Of a stretch of DNA of 64,000 nucleotides, positions 50,695 to 62,112 are shown piece by piece; the first letter of the stretch is position 1, and each line of letters opens with the position of its first letter. A program made the translations under genes and the position numbers. The stretch is from contig CM060732.1 of assembly GCA_030704615.1 (NCBI GenBank), forward strand, positions 14,694,001 to 14,758,000. Reading direction: 5' to 3'. The stretch comes from Takakia lepidozioides. Taxonomy: Eukaryota; Streptophyta; Takakiopsida; Takakiales; Takakiaceae. The notes beneath the pieces are model-generated. The model saw nothing but the letters and a program-made list of their open reading frames with translations, was not told the DNA's origin and searched no databases.

Positions 50695-52154
50695 ATGTCG
50701 GCTGTGAATTCAAGTTTTGGGGCGGGGTCGTCTGGGGGGCGGAGGAAGAGAAAACGTGCCCACGAGCGGGATAGCCAGGTCAACAAGCCAGACTATCCGG
50801 GACCGGATGCCTTGGATAGGGTGAAAGAAGTGGTAGTGGATTATTTCAAGGGTAGGGACATGATGAGGCTGGAGAGTGCTTATGTCAGGCATGGATGGGA
50901 GGGGTTTCAGATTTTTCAGCAAAATATGGAGAGGAAAATGACAAAAGCTTTGGCAGGGGCTAAGTGGACGGCGGACAGGGACAAGCCGAAGTTCAATCGG
51001 TGGATCCAAAGCAGGGTGAAAGACGTCACGTGGAATTTGAGACAGCTAATGAGGACATGGAAGGGTAGAACAACCGAGGGTCGAGTGCCCTCCGCCGAAG
51101 CTGAGTTAATGCGGCGTGTTGAGTATTAGGCTTGCTCGGCAAGTCAGAATTCACATCGCCGGACTAGGGTTGTCCCTTGGAAGGCAGGGTCATCGGGCGG
51201 GGGAGACACAACTGGTCTTTATTACCTGAACTCTAGTGCGAAGGTGGTAGAGATTGGCCCTTACAAAGAAGGAGGGTATGCTAAGGTCCGTCACTGTACG
51301 ATTGTTGGCGATTCTAGAATACCGGAGCGTTGGGAGCTAGCGGGAAAAAAACCCAAGTCCAAAAATCCAGAAAAAACGTTGAGACAACATAACGACGAGT
51401 GTTTGGCAGTGAAGTTCCAACATCCGAGTGTTATCTCGTATTTTGCTATGAATGCACGTGAGGTAGAGGGTTACACTCGTTGGTGGAATGGGGGGACAAT
51501 ACGCGACATGATGAACCTTGACAGAAAATGGGGCAACGATTCGGACAACAGGGTGATTTTGGAACAAAGGGGAACGGAAGCAGAGTTCCAGGAATGCGAT
51601 CGCTTGCTTTGTTTCCGGAAAGTGCGTAGTAAACTTGTATGGGCACTGGTGTGCATCATGGATGTTGTCCACAAGAACGGTGTCATGCACAACGACTTGT
51701 CCCCCGACAACATCTTGTTGCATTTTCCATACGACACCGAGGAGATCAAGATTGGGGTGTGTGATTGGGGCTTAGCCACCCCATTGGGCATACACAAAGT
51801 CTCGCCGTACCAGTTTGAAAACCAAGACAAGCTGGACCGAGAACTCGCGAAAAGATGGTGGGTGAAAAAAGATATTGCATCGGTTTTCAATGCGAATGTC
51901 ACGCCCCCCCCCCCCAGGACATGACGTATGAGGCATTTGCCGTTGGGAAGATAGCGGTACGAATAAATGGCGGCGCTCATTATGATCAAAGTATGTTCCA
52001 GGACCAATTTACGGGAGGTTGTTGGCATTCAATGCTACAAAGGTTGTACGACAACAACAAGAATGAGAGAGTCACATTAGCCCGTGTAGTACTTTGGTTC
52101 ATGGGCAAGCCATTCAATTGGCCTGAGCCGAAAGACGTATATAGGACGGAGTAG
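50695..52154 (+). pseudogene. Protein kinase-like gene, broken by one TAG and a poly-C frameshift
   Basis: The first frame (50695-51126) begins with RRKRKRAHERD, nuclear-signal-like, and a charged helical region. TAG at 51127 is followed in the same frame by the kinase part: GGYAKVRH (glycine loop), CLAVKF (ATP-binding lysine), VVHKNGVMHNDLSPDNILLH (catalytic loop, HND instead of HRD) and GVCDWGLAT (DWG instead of DFG). At 51904-51915 a run of 12 C shifts the frame; the C-lobe (MTYEAFAVGKIAVRINGG to VYRTE) continues in another frame to 52154. AATAAATAAA at 52237 fits a polyadenylation signal. The C-run could be a sequencing error, and the TAG a single recent mutation, so the gene may be young or active elsewhere. 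Confidence 0.75.
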
Positions 52155-52323
52155 ACCATAGTCTCGTAGATATGAGATTTATGGCGGTACAATGGTTCTT
52201 TTATGAAGACATAACTCAATTTTGATTGTGCATGTAATAAATAAAGTCCCATTGTAAATACTACGTTGCATGTGCTCGACCCTGGCACCTGTCATCGCAA
52301 CATAAATGGTTTATGTAATGGCT

Positions 52324-52682
52324 CACTGTTTATATTTGTAATGTTCCAAGGTTTCGGATAGTTATGAGAAAACGATGTATTAGTTCCGTAGGAGTTAGAC
52401 AACAAACGTCTCATCTCATTCAACTGTGCGACACTACCATGAGAGGCATGGATCGGAAAGTAACAGGTGCACATGCGACCTCCGAATGTTTGATACTAGG
52501 TCTCTACTTAAACGTGCGGAGGTCACATGTACACCTATTATTTTTTTATTCATGTCACTCATGGTAGTGTCGCACAGTTGAATGAGATATGGAACGTTTG
52601 TTGTTTAACTCCTATGGATCCAATATATCATTTTTTCAGTACCCTGTCAGAAACATTGAAACATTCGAAGTTACAAACAGTG
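52324..52682. repeat. Long imperfect hairpin 1
   Basis: Arms of about 170 bases: CACTGTTT near 52324 faces AAACAGTG at 52682. Inside, CATTCAACTGTGCGACAC faces GTGTCGCACAGTTGAATG. The turn lies near 52505. Confidence 0.85.
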
Positions 52683-52834
52683 CCACAATACACGGCTGGT
52701 TTTGTTGAAATGACATTTGTGAGGTTCGAGCGTATGCAATTTATTATTTACAACGGAATTTTATTTACTTGGGGGACCTGTACTGCTGTTGGAGCACAAC
52801 TGATAGTGCGAGTTCTCTATTGATTGGAGCTGTC

Positions 52835-53225
52835 ACAACCAATATCAACAATCATATTTACGGTAAGGTGTTTTATGCTATTGTTGTTCCTCTAGATGAA
52901 TTCTGTAGTACTCTTTTTGCTATTTCCATGCCAACGTCCTCTGAGACTGTCATGTTCAAACTGACGTATCAGCCACCCCGGTCAGTTTGCAGGCTGCAGC
53001 CATGGCCCATCATAAATTGAATGAATTGGAGATTTTGTGCGAAGTTCCTGGTTTCATGTCCGTGGTGGCTGATATGGAATTCGGAATATGGCAGTCGTAG
53101 TGGACCTGATGTTGTTAGCATGGGAGTAACAAAACGATTCCTAAATAATTCAGCTACATAAACATCGGCAATATGAAACACCTTGCAGTACATATGATTC
53201 TTGAGATTGTTTGGACGGATTATTT
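52835..53225. repeat. Long imperfect hairpin 2
   Basis: CAATCATATTTACGGTAAGG faces CCTTGCAGTACATATGATT, and TATCAGCCACC faces GGTGGCTGATA. The turn lies near 53020. Confidence 0.8.
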
Positions 53226-53280
53226 GTGTTTGTGCTTTCAAGTGGCGAACATTTCTGCCATAGTGCGGAGGACGTGCATT

Positions 53281-53373
53281 GGCCACATTAAACGGTTGAT
53301 GTGATGTCATTTCACAAATGTATTACATCGCATTTGTGAAAATGTATCACATCAACCGTTCCATGTGGCCTAC
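53281..53373. repeat. Hairpin 3
   Basis: AACGGTTGATGTGATG faces TATCACATCAACCGTT, and TTTCACAAATG faces CATTTGTGAAA around ATTACATCG. Outer arms GGCCACAT/ATGTGGCC. Confidence 0.88.
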
Positions 53374-53499
53374 GGGAGTCTTCGATGGGTACGAGATCAA
53401 TGTGGCCTACGAGATCTGCTTCCACCAACAAACATGTGATTATTTCAGAAGCGCTAGAACTTTGAAGCGACGATGGACAAGGTTCTTCATCCAGATGTT

Positions 53500-53815
53500 C
53501 AACATGCTGAGGTCTTCTGTAATATCTCTTGCTTCGTAATGAGGTGTTTCTCCAACTCTTATTTTTCCAATGTTAATATCTTCCATCTGGAACATATCCA
53601 CACATGCGTATATAACTTAAAAAACCAAATGACCATCAAAACTGGAAGCTGGGGATGAGGCTTATAAAAGTTGAGATGGTCATTTGTTTTTGTAAGGATT
53701 TCTGCACACATATGTGGATCTGTTCCAGGTGGAGAATATTAACATATTGGATATAGTGGACATGGAGAAGCACCGCATTACGAGGCAGGAGACACTACAA
53801 AAAGAGCTTCAAATG
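53500..53815. repeat. Long imperfect hairpin 4
   Basis: Arms of about 145 bases: CCAATGTTAATATCTTCC faces GGAGAATATTAACATATTGG, CCAAATGACCATC faces GATGGTCATTTG, and GCTTCGTAATG faces CATTACGAGGC. The turn lies near 53655. Confidence 0.85.
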
Positions 53816-53829
53816 GCATATCATGTAAC

Positions 53830-55250
53830 AGGTCCCAGTATAATCGAAGACGAAACCCCATTCATTCAATGGGCGATTGAATGGTTGCCCATCCAAATGA
53901 TTTTCGTTTGCTTTCAATCTTTGCCACTATGTTCAACATACCATGTATCAGGTCCCGGACTAATATCAGATCAATCGAAATTCATTCAATGGCTCAACGG
54001 ATGGTTGGCCATCGAAATGATTTTGTTTCGCTTTGAGGCTTGGCCACTATGTTCAATGTGCCATGTAAGAGGCCCCAAAGTAATATGAGATCAATCAAAA
54101 TTCGTTCAATGGGCCAACGGATGGTTGCCCATCCAAATGATTTTCGTTCGCTTTGAAACTTGGCCAGTGTGTTCAATGTACCATCTGATATGTCCTAGTG
54201 TAATACGAGATCAATCAAAAATCGTTCAATTGTCCAATGAGACGTTCACTTGTCATCTGGTTTTGTTCAATGCGAAAAAGAAATCCTGCAATGCGTGCAC
54301 GACAATTGCACCCATTGAACGGATGTGGTTGAAGCCCCTCTTTTGACCGCATGAGCTTGAATGTGTGTGTAACACATGTGCGGAGACACAACAGACGGAA
54401 TAAATCATTTGCCTCGCCATCGACGCGCTCCCCCCTCAAGCCATTCCACAATTTAATTTAATTTAATTTAATTTTAAGCCAATAAATAGGTTTGCACTGC
54501 CTTTCAGTGGGGGTTTCTGGCACGTATCGATTTTGTTTTTGGCTCAATTTTGTTCTGCGGCTTCTAGCATCCCACGGCTACTTCCCCGCCAAAATTTGGA
54601 CCAATCAAAAATGCCCCCAAAAAAAAGTGTTTTTTTCAATCACTATTGCAGAACTCTCTATGAAGAATGCATGAAGTATAACACGAATCAAGTTTGGAAT
54701 GCAAAACAGGGAAAAAACTGTGGTTTTGGGTCCAAATGAATTTGGATCGCTCCAAAATTTGGCACACACGTTGCATATGGCTACATTACACGCCCCATTC
54801 AAAAATGGAATGAAAAAAAAAATCGTGAGCACGCGAAACATAGTCCAACAGGTCCCAAAGCAATAGTAGCTCCAACGGAATACATTCAACGGGTGAACGG
54901 ATGGTTGCCCATCCAAATCATTTTTTGTTAGCTTCCAAACTTTGCCAGCACGTTCGAGACACCCTCTTATAGGTCCCGGACTAATATCAGATCAATCGAA
55001 ATTCATTCGATGGCTCAACGGATGGTTGGCCATCGAAATGATTTTGGTTCGCTTTGAGACTTGGCCACTATGTTGAATGTGCCATGTAAGAGGCCCAAGA
55101 GTAATATGAGTTCAATCGAAATTTGTTCAATGGGCCAACGGATGGTTGCCCATCCAAATGATTTTCGTTCGCTTTGAAACTTGGCCAGTGTGGTCAATGT
55201 ACCCTCTGATACGTCCCAGTGTAATATGAGATCAATCGAAATTATTTTGT
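53830..55250. repeat. About 120-bp tandem repeat in two blocks
   Basis: Units with CAACGGATGGTTGCCCATCC and CGCTTTGAAACTTGGCCA recur at about 53861, 53983, 54103, 54884, 55004 and 55125. Unrelated sequence (54260-54850, containing a small TTTAATTTAATT run) separates the two blocks. Confidence 0.85.
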
Positions 55251-55259
55251 ACTTTGAGA

Positions 55260-55690
55260 ACTTTATGGGTATGTTCGTAGAAAGATCATAGATTTTGCGA
55301 AATGATTATGAAATACGCAGGGACCAGGCGAAATTTGTTTGGAAGACGACCGTTCGTAACTCGTTATAACTTATTTGTTAACTCAATTTTCGTTGTTCTC
55401 CAGCTTTCGGAGTTCATTGCAAATACCCACATACACGTTATGACCAAATATGACACCATTGTAAATTTGTTTACAGGGTGAACTACTTCTTCCCCATCAC
55501 ACGAGTGTAAATGTGAAGAAAACGCTGCTCATGCAATTGAAATTGGCAGGTGCCGCACATGTACATTGTGTATTAACAAAATTGGTGATATACAAACTCG
55601 GCGGAATGCCATCACTGTGTTTTCCAACAATATTCAAAGTACAATAAAAATGCATATTGTATATGTACTACGCTGCCAGTCATTAAAAGC
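55260..55690. other. Spacer, nothing recognised
   Basis: AT-rich sequence between the 120-bp repeats and the RING gene; no ORF of interest. Confidence 0.5.
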
Positions 55691-58029
55691 CTAGTTGTCA
55701 CTGTCCGAGGATGTGGAATTTGATGCTGTGGCCTGATTTGCACTGCCAATTGCCAGAGCTTGCGACCGTGATCTCGTGGTCAATGAGGGGCCCAATGGCA
55801 TGTGATCGATTATGGCCTGCATCTGCCTACTTCGCGGCGAAAGTTGACTTTCTTCTTCACTCTCACGACGTGGCGGAGGTGGATCGAGAACAAATGCTCG
55901 GGCTGCATGCAAATCGGCAACGAAACCGTCCACATCCGGCAATACAGCCCCCTAAACACGATGATAACGGTCTGTCCATAGTCGCCTCCATTTCTCTACA
56001 ACTGCCTTGATGGTACTTTTGAAACTTTCCAACTGCCTCTCGCGGGCCCTGTCCTTAAATCATTGTGTCGTTTTTACGATAAGCCGCCTCATACGCATGA
56101 TTCATTCGGCGTTGATTTATTATAGCATCTTCCAGTTCGGACAGCAACAAATGTCTCCCGATCGGTTGTCGGTCATACAATTCGTTCTCCTCCGGCACCC
56201 ATGGAACCTGTGGGAGTCGGATAAACCTGGACCTTCTTTGACTCCAATGCCCTCCCAGATTATGGCAAAACTGTTCTCTCTCCCACCAATCTCGAATGCC
56301 TCCCGCACGTATGGTTATCTCCCAATCAGATGTGACCCAGAAATACTGGGGATCTTTGATGTATGCCGGGTTTCCGGCATGTATGCCGTGCATCTCTTTG
56401 TCTACATCCCATACCAAGTTCTTGCCCCAATGCACACAATTCAGAAATGTGTATGGTAGCCCATCCAATAAGAGATTGTGTCGATTGTATTCAAAACCTA
56501 TGGGCATCCGATCCTCCAAGCCCACCAGCTCATAGAAACGGTGATGGATTGGTGTACGGCATTCTGGGCAAGCGCTCGTCCGCAAGGCTTGCAGGATAAG
56601 ACATGTGAGATGGAACATATGTCCACATGATCCAAGCACATGACATCCCTTTGGGCCGTATAGATTCCTACACATCGAACAAACTGTGTCATCTGATATC
56701 CATGATGGCAAAACGCCTCGTGATATTTCCTCCCTCTGGGTCGGTTTGATGTGGCTGGTCATCCTTGTTGTGGTGTCTCACTCTTCCTCTATCTCCAATT
56801 CCCAGTTTATGCTTCTGTTCGACCCCGAAAATCTGTGCTCACATCGATCGAACATAGAATCCACATCTGCCCATTGGTATATCCGGCGAACACGCTTGAT
56901 GCGATGCGGAGATCATTATACCTTTGCATGTTGACATAAATGCTATCCACGCTACGGTTCGACATGCGTGCGACATGTTGCAAGCCTAACAGTGCCCGCT
57001 CTACCCGTGCTTCTCTGGAGGCCAAATGGGTCGCCCATTGTACCCAATTCTCCCAATCGTTATTCAATGGGACCCATGCCTGAATCTCCAGCGTTTTGGA
57101 CAAGCGCCATGCAGTTGCCATGACAATGTCCCGCTCCTTTGTAACGCGGTCGACATCTAATATCGGGTTCATCTCCGATTGAATGGCGACCCTCGAGCAT
57201 TCCCCGGTTTTCAGTACTGGTTCTTTTCCTTTCCTCCTTCTCTCATCCGTAATTCGCTGTTTCTCAACCATAGTTTCATCGGCCACAGGGTCAAGGACGT
57301 CCGTAATTTCCTGAATGATGAGGTCAATACTACGATCGGGTATCGCAAACTCCGCTTCCATGTCCACGACGTTTGTTCGATCCTCATTGTGGACAACAGT
57401 GCCTTCATTGTTTGGAGGCATGTCTTGTAATCTAGCTTCCAACTCGGCTATGCGCAGTGTTTGTCAGTCTAGTCGGTCCTGCAGGGTCCTGATTCGCTGG
57501 TCTCTTTCCGCCAATTGTTCCTCTAACGTTGCAGCTGGTTGTATTCCGAACGTGTCCGGGATGTACTCCAAATCGTATAGCAACCTTGCGTTCCTCCTAC
57601 TAACAGTTTGTCAGTTCACTGGACGTAAGAGTATGACCTCCACATACAACATGGCTGCCAATGTGTACGGGATTTGACCCTTTAAGAGAGGTTAACCCCA
57701 CAATATGCAATGCACCTCATTCGCCCTATGTTGGAAATGCAAGTTCGTGCAAGACCTGGACTCTGCGTAATTGTTTCGGGTTTGCACGTCATGCCTATCC
57801 AAAAGCCACAATCGATTGATGTGGTACCATTTCACGAATTTTTTGCATCTCGCCATCGGCCACCAGAACTCTTCCGGAACATCTTCCCAGCCCTCTTCGG
57901 GTAGTATGCTAGGTCACCATATACTTCCCAATTCAAGTTTTGCATTTATCCTTTGATTTTCTTAGGGGGCGGTCCATGTTCATTAGGGTTATGTCTTCCA
58001 TGACGGTCATCATCCTGGCCCTCTGCCAT
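55691..58029 (-). pseudogene. Coiled-coil RING-finger protein gene, degraded
   Basis: A single long minus-strand coding region, recognisable in pieces. N-terminus MAEGQDDDRHGRHN at 58029; a conserved-looking block with YYPKRAGKMFRKSSGGRWRD and WYHINRLWLL; a coiled coil (EEQLAERDQRIRTLQDRL, LRIAELEARLQDM); a helical middle part (57442-56807); then a RING finger with CSMC, CGHMFHLTC and CPEC (C3H2C3 order) at about 56540-56690; C-terminus at 55691. Stops (two TAA, TGA near 57464 and 57615, TAG at 55952-55954) and at least three frameshifts break it. RING proteins usually act as ubiquitin ligases. It converges with the kinase-like gene inside the same hairpin-bounded region. No transposase is seen with them. 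Confidence 0.72.
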
Positions 58030-58314
58030 TCTGCAACAATCGGAGCAACACTAAACGAGGTTTTCTAAAAAGACGCAATTCTAAATCCTTCCCCCGTTAA
58101 GTAGGTTTGAGTAGGTGTCAAAATAGTTCCTAAAAGCTAATTTTGTAGAATAAAATGATCCTGGAAGCCAGAGGAGGGCTTATGGGAGCATTCTGCAACG
58201 ACCTCACAAAAATCGCGGCAAAAAATACCCCCCACCCAACCAATGGCCTCCTTCTCCACGTGACTACGTGTCATGGAATAATGAAATGTCACGCACACAG
58301 AAGTTGTGTGGAGA

Positions 58315-58410
58315 GGAAGTGAGGGGAGAATAAGCCTCCCTTGGCTTATATCCCCTCCCCCCTCTCATTCCTCGAGCCACGTGCAGCGCGAATCTTCTAG
58401 AAGCGACCGC
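58315..58410. repeat. Higher-order unit with TATAT box, first copy
   Basis: GTGAGGGGAGAATAAGC, GGCTTATATCCCCTCCCC, CATTCCTCGAGCCACGTG, then GCGACCGCC. The same block recurs at about 59338, 59574, 60010 and 60182 with TATATGCCC or TATATCCCC. Confidence 0.85.
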
Positions 58411-60260
58411 CAACTTGGCGGTCGCTCCATTTTCCGGAAATAAAATAAATAAGTGACCGCCAAAATAGGCGGTCGCTTCATTTTCAAAAAAATTAAAATA
58501 AATAAGCGACCGCCAACATAGGCGGTCGCTTCATTTTTAAAACATTTAAAATAAATAAGCGACTGCCAACATAGGCGGTCACTTCATTTTCAAAACATTT
58601 AAAATAAATAAGTGACAGCCAACATAGGCGGTCGCTTCATTTTCAAAAAAATTAAAATAAATAAGCGACCGCCAACATAGGCGGTCGCTTCATTTTCAAA
58701 AGATTTAAAATAAATAAGCGAATGCCAACATAGGCGGTCGCTTGATTTTCAAATAAAATAAAATAAAAGCGACCGCCAGTAATGGCGGTCGCTGCATTTC
58801 CAACAACATTTTAATAAAAGCGACCGCCAGTAGTAGCGGTCGCTAGATTTACAAAAAACAAAACAATTGTGGCGACCGCCCGTGATGGCGGTCGCTCGAT
58901 TTTCCTCCAAAATATAGAGAAGCGACCGCCTGTAATGACGGTCGCTTCATTTTCAAGAACATTTAAATTAAAGCGACCGTCAAAAATGGCGGTCGCTTCA
59001 TTTTCATTTTCAAAACAATTAAAATAAATGTGACCGCCACAAATGGCGGTCGCTCCATTTCCAACCAAATTTTAAAAAAAGCGACTGCCACTAATGGCGG
59101 TCGCTGCAATTACAAAAAACAACAATACCAGCGACCGCCCCTAATGGCGGTCGCTCCATTTTCCTCCAAGAAACAAAAAAGCGACCGCCAGTAACGGCCG
59201 TCGTTTCATTTCCAAAATAATTAAAATAAAAGCGACCGCCAGTAATGGCGGTCGCTGCATATTAAAAAATAACCATTACAGCGACCGCCAGAAATGGCAG
59301 TCGCTGCATTTTGTAAAAACAAAAACTGCCAGTAATGGAAGTGAGGGGAGAATGACTAGGGGCTTATATGCCCTCCCCCCCCCGCCTCATTCCTCGCTCC
59401 ACGTGCAGGGTAGACCTCGTAGAAGCGACCGCCACCATGGCGGTCGTTTTTTTCCATCTAAAAACAAAAAAAAACGACCGCCACAAATGGCGGTCGCTCC
59501 ATTTCGCCAATAAAAAGAAAAAAAACTGGCGGTCGCTGCATTTATAAAAACAAAAAAAAACTTCAAGCGACCGGAAGTGAGGGGAGAATGAGCCGGAGCT
59601 TATATGCCCCCCTCCCCCCGCCTCACTCCTCGCTCCATGCACAGGGCACACTTCGTAGAAACGACCGCCACCTTGGCGGTCGCTCCATTTCCAACCAAAT
59701 TTCATTAAAAGCGACCGCCACTAATGGCGGTCGCTGCAATTACAAAAAATAACAATACCGGCGACCGCCTCTAATGGCAGTCGCTCCATTTTGCTCCAAA
59801 AAAACAAAAGAGTGACTGCTAGTAACGGCGGTCGTTTCATTTAATAAAAGCGACCGCCAGTAATGGCGGTTGCTTCATTTCCAAAATAATTAAACTAAAA
59901 GCGACCGCCAGTAATGGCGGTCGCTTCATTTCCAAAATAATTAAACTAAAAGCGACCGCCTGTAATGGCGGTCGCTTTATTTCCAAAATAAATAAAATAA
60001 AAGCGACCGCCATGTATATCCCCCCCCTCATTCCTCGCTCCACACGCAGGACAGACCTCGTAGAAGCGACCGCCACCTTCGCTGTTGCTCCATTTTAAAA
60101 AATAAAAACGACTGCTAGTAATGGCGGTCGCCCCATTTCCAAAAATAAAAAAATAAAGACGACCGCCAGAAATGGCGGTCGGGGAGAATGACTCGGAGCT
60201 TATATGCCCCTCCCCCCTCGCTCCACGCGGAGGGCAGACCTCGTAGAAGCGACCGCCTTG
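58400..60260. repeat. Hairpin array 3: GCGACCGCC / GGCGGTCGC
   Basis: About 30 palindromic units at a step of 50-60 bases with AT-rich spacers (TTCATTTTCAAAA, AAATAAAATAAATAAG). Loops differ (AACATA, AGTAATG, ACTAATG). The GGGAGAATGA...CTTATATG block is inserted several times. Short minus-strand frames here are low-complexity artefacts. Confidence 0.95.
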
Positions 60261-60542
60261 GCGGTTACTCCATTTAAATAAAAATGAATACACAGTTGGA
60301 AGCATGACACAATTGTTCTCCATTCCACAAGCAAATCACCGAACACAAACATGAGCAAGTGACAGTGCCTTTGGCCGACATTTTGGCTGGTATACACATG
60401 GGCAACATCTTTTATTTTCCAACACATACACAACAGCAATACAAATACTCATAGTGACAATGATCACATTGGTATTACTTCAGTACAGAAATATAAATAT
60501 GTCCACTAAAAAGTGCTGATGCATGCCTACAGCTGTTTTGCT
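60261..60542. other. Spacer, nothing recognised
   Basis: Unique-looking AT-rich sequence between array 3 and the hAT remnant. Confidence 0.5.
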
Positions 60543-62112
60543 TCAATTTCTTCTACTACTTCGACATCGGGACGAAAAAGATCTTAATCCTAATGCTCCG
60601 ATGGGTTGAAAATCCGGGTCACCCTCGATTTTACCACCGTTGCCATGATTAGTGCTGGAATCGTCCTCCTTATCCGACCTCATATGTCCAGGCCTTTGAA
60701 TCTGCAAGCGACCTCGAACCACATTTAGTTCTCTCTGAGGTCGACTCTCACTCCGGTCTTGAATACCATCCACGGTATCTGGCCTGTTTGTGGGCCGATC
60801 GCCTACAAAAGGTTGAACTGTTCTCTGTTGTTTATGGACTTGGAACGCAATCGAAGGTAGTCTTGAAGGAGGTACCGGAGGGGGGACTGCCCAAGATGGA
60901 CCGGCATTAGATGATCCGACATGTGAGGAATCAAGGGTCTGCTGCGCAATACGTCAGTTAAGGTGGAATTGTAGTGGCAGGTTGTCATCATCCAAGGCTT
61001 CAACTTCCGCCCAGTCCAATGCATCAGAATGATGCATGCGTGTGGAAAACAGATCAACCCTGTTGCTCCTTAATGTCCGTTGTGTTGATGGGAGCTGGAT
61101 CGGTTTTGGCATTGTGGTGGAGCTGGTCGTATCGGTGAGGCATGATCCCGTCCCATCGACTGTACAATGGGTTCGACACCATCGTTTGTATGAACAGGGT
61201 TACGTACGTCGATCGGTCCTGGCAGTACATCACCCTTAAGCTCCATTGGGGCACTACCGGTGGCTTCAGCGTGTAGTGGGGGACGAGGGTCGACCCCAAC
61301 TTCATTTTAAGGACTATGTTCTGGGGATGACACAATTGTAGCTTCACCTTCATCTGCGATACGCACTTCTTCAAGAAGGTCATCAAAGGTCGGCTGGATA
61401 TAAACATCATCCTCTGTGAATGTAAACGGGTCATACGCATTTTCGGGAGCATCATCGGATCCATCTTCACTATCGGAGGCAGATGATTCCCTCTGAGATG
61501 ATTCTCTCTGAGGCTCAGTATCGTCATTCATCGAATCAGCCTCAGAAGCAGAGTCTTCGAAATGCAAATTCCTCTCATACCATGCTGCAGCATCATCCGC
61601 TGCCCTCTCACGTAGCAGTCGACAATTGGTATGCACATACACTAATTTGTCAGCCCTCGCGGGATTCAACCTGTTGCGAATCTTGTTGTGAACAAATAAT
61701 TAACTCCAATCAGATCCAACCATTCATGTGACAACATATTGAGCTCTTTTGGATCCGACATATCATCAAAAGGGTCGCGGCGATCTGAGAAACATTGGTA
61801 CTCGGATATAGCTGTCTCTGCATGGTTCGGCGGAGCCAGTCGCATGAGCACTCGCACGAGGCCGGCTTTGGCATCAGTGTAGTCTCGGAGCATGGTATTG
61901 TCGATCAAGAATGGATTGAGCAAAGCTCCCGCATAATGCAAGTCCGTTCGAACCATCGAACGACGGTCGTAAGATGCATCCTCAGCACTGTCCGCAAGTT
62001 CAGGTTCCAAGGAGAAGGGAGGATGCCTCAAGGATTGGACGTGCTTCTCAAGATTTTGCATTAGTAACCATGCTTTGCCCATTACTGGTTGCTTCCCATC
62101 AAACTCCCGCAA
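60543..62112 (-). pseudogene. hAT-family transposase C-terminal remnant
   Basis: 62112-61690 reads GKAWLLMQNLEKHVQSL, RTDLHYAGALLNPFLIDN and KAGLVRVLMRLA, the end of the hAT catalytic region. It then jumps at about 61690 to the dimerisation block HNKIRNRLNPARADKLVYVH in another frame (61684 down). About 35-40 residues normally between them, including the conserved CERNWS-type motif, are missing, so there is an internal deletion with a frameshift. A long acidic tail follows, ending near 61307. Lower frames to 60543 (GGKIEGDPDFQPIGALGLRS) may be further tail. No terminal inverted repeats identified. Confidence 0.7.

Noticed and set aside
51446-52028. Minus-strand frames opposite the kinase
   Set aside because: Antisense shadows; the kinase motifs are on the plus strand.
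58400-60260. CRISPR-like palindromic repeats with spacers
   Set aside because: Spacers are AT-rich and similar to each other, stems vary in length, and no cas genes are present.
58811-60439. Minus-strand frames through the hairpin array
   Set aside because: They translate the repeated GGTCGC stems and AT spacers; repetitive artefacts.
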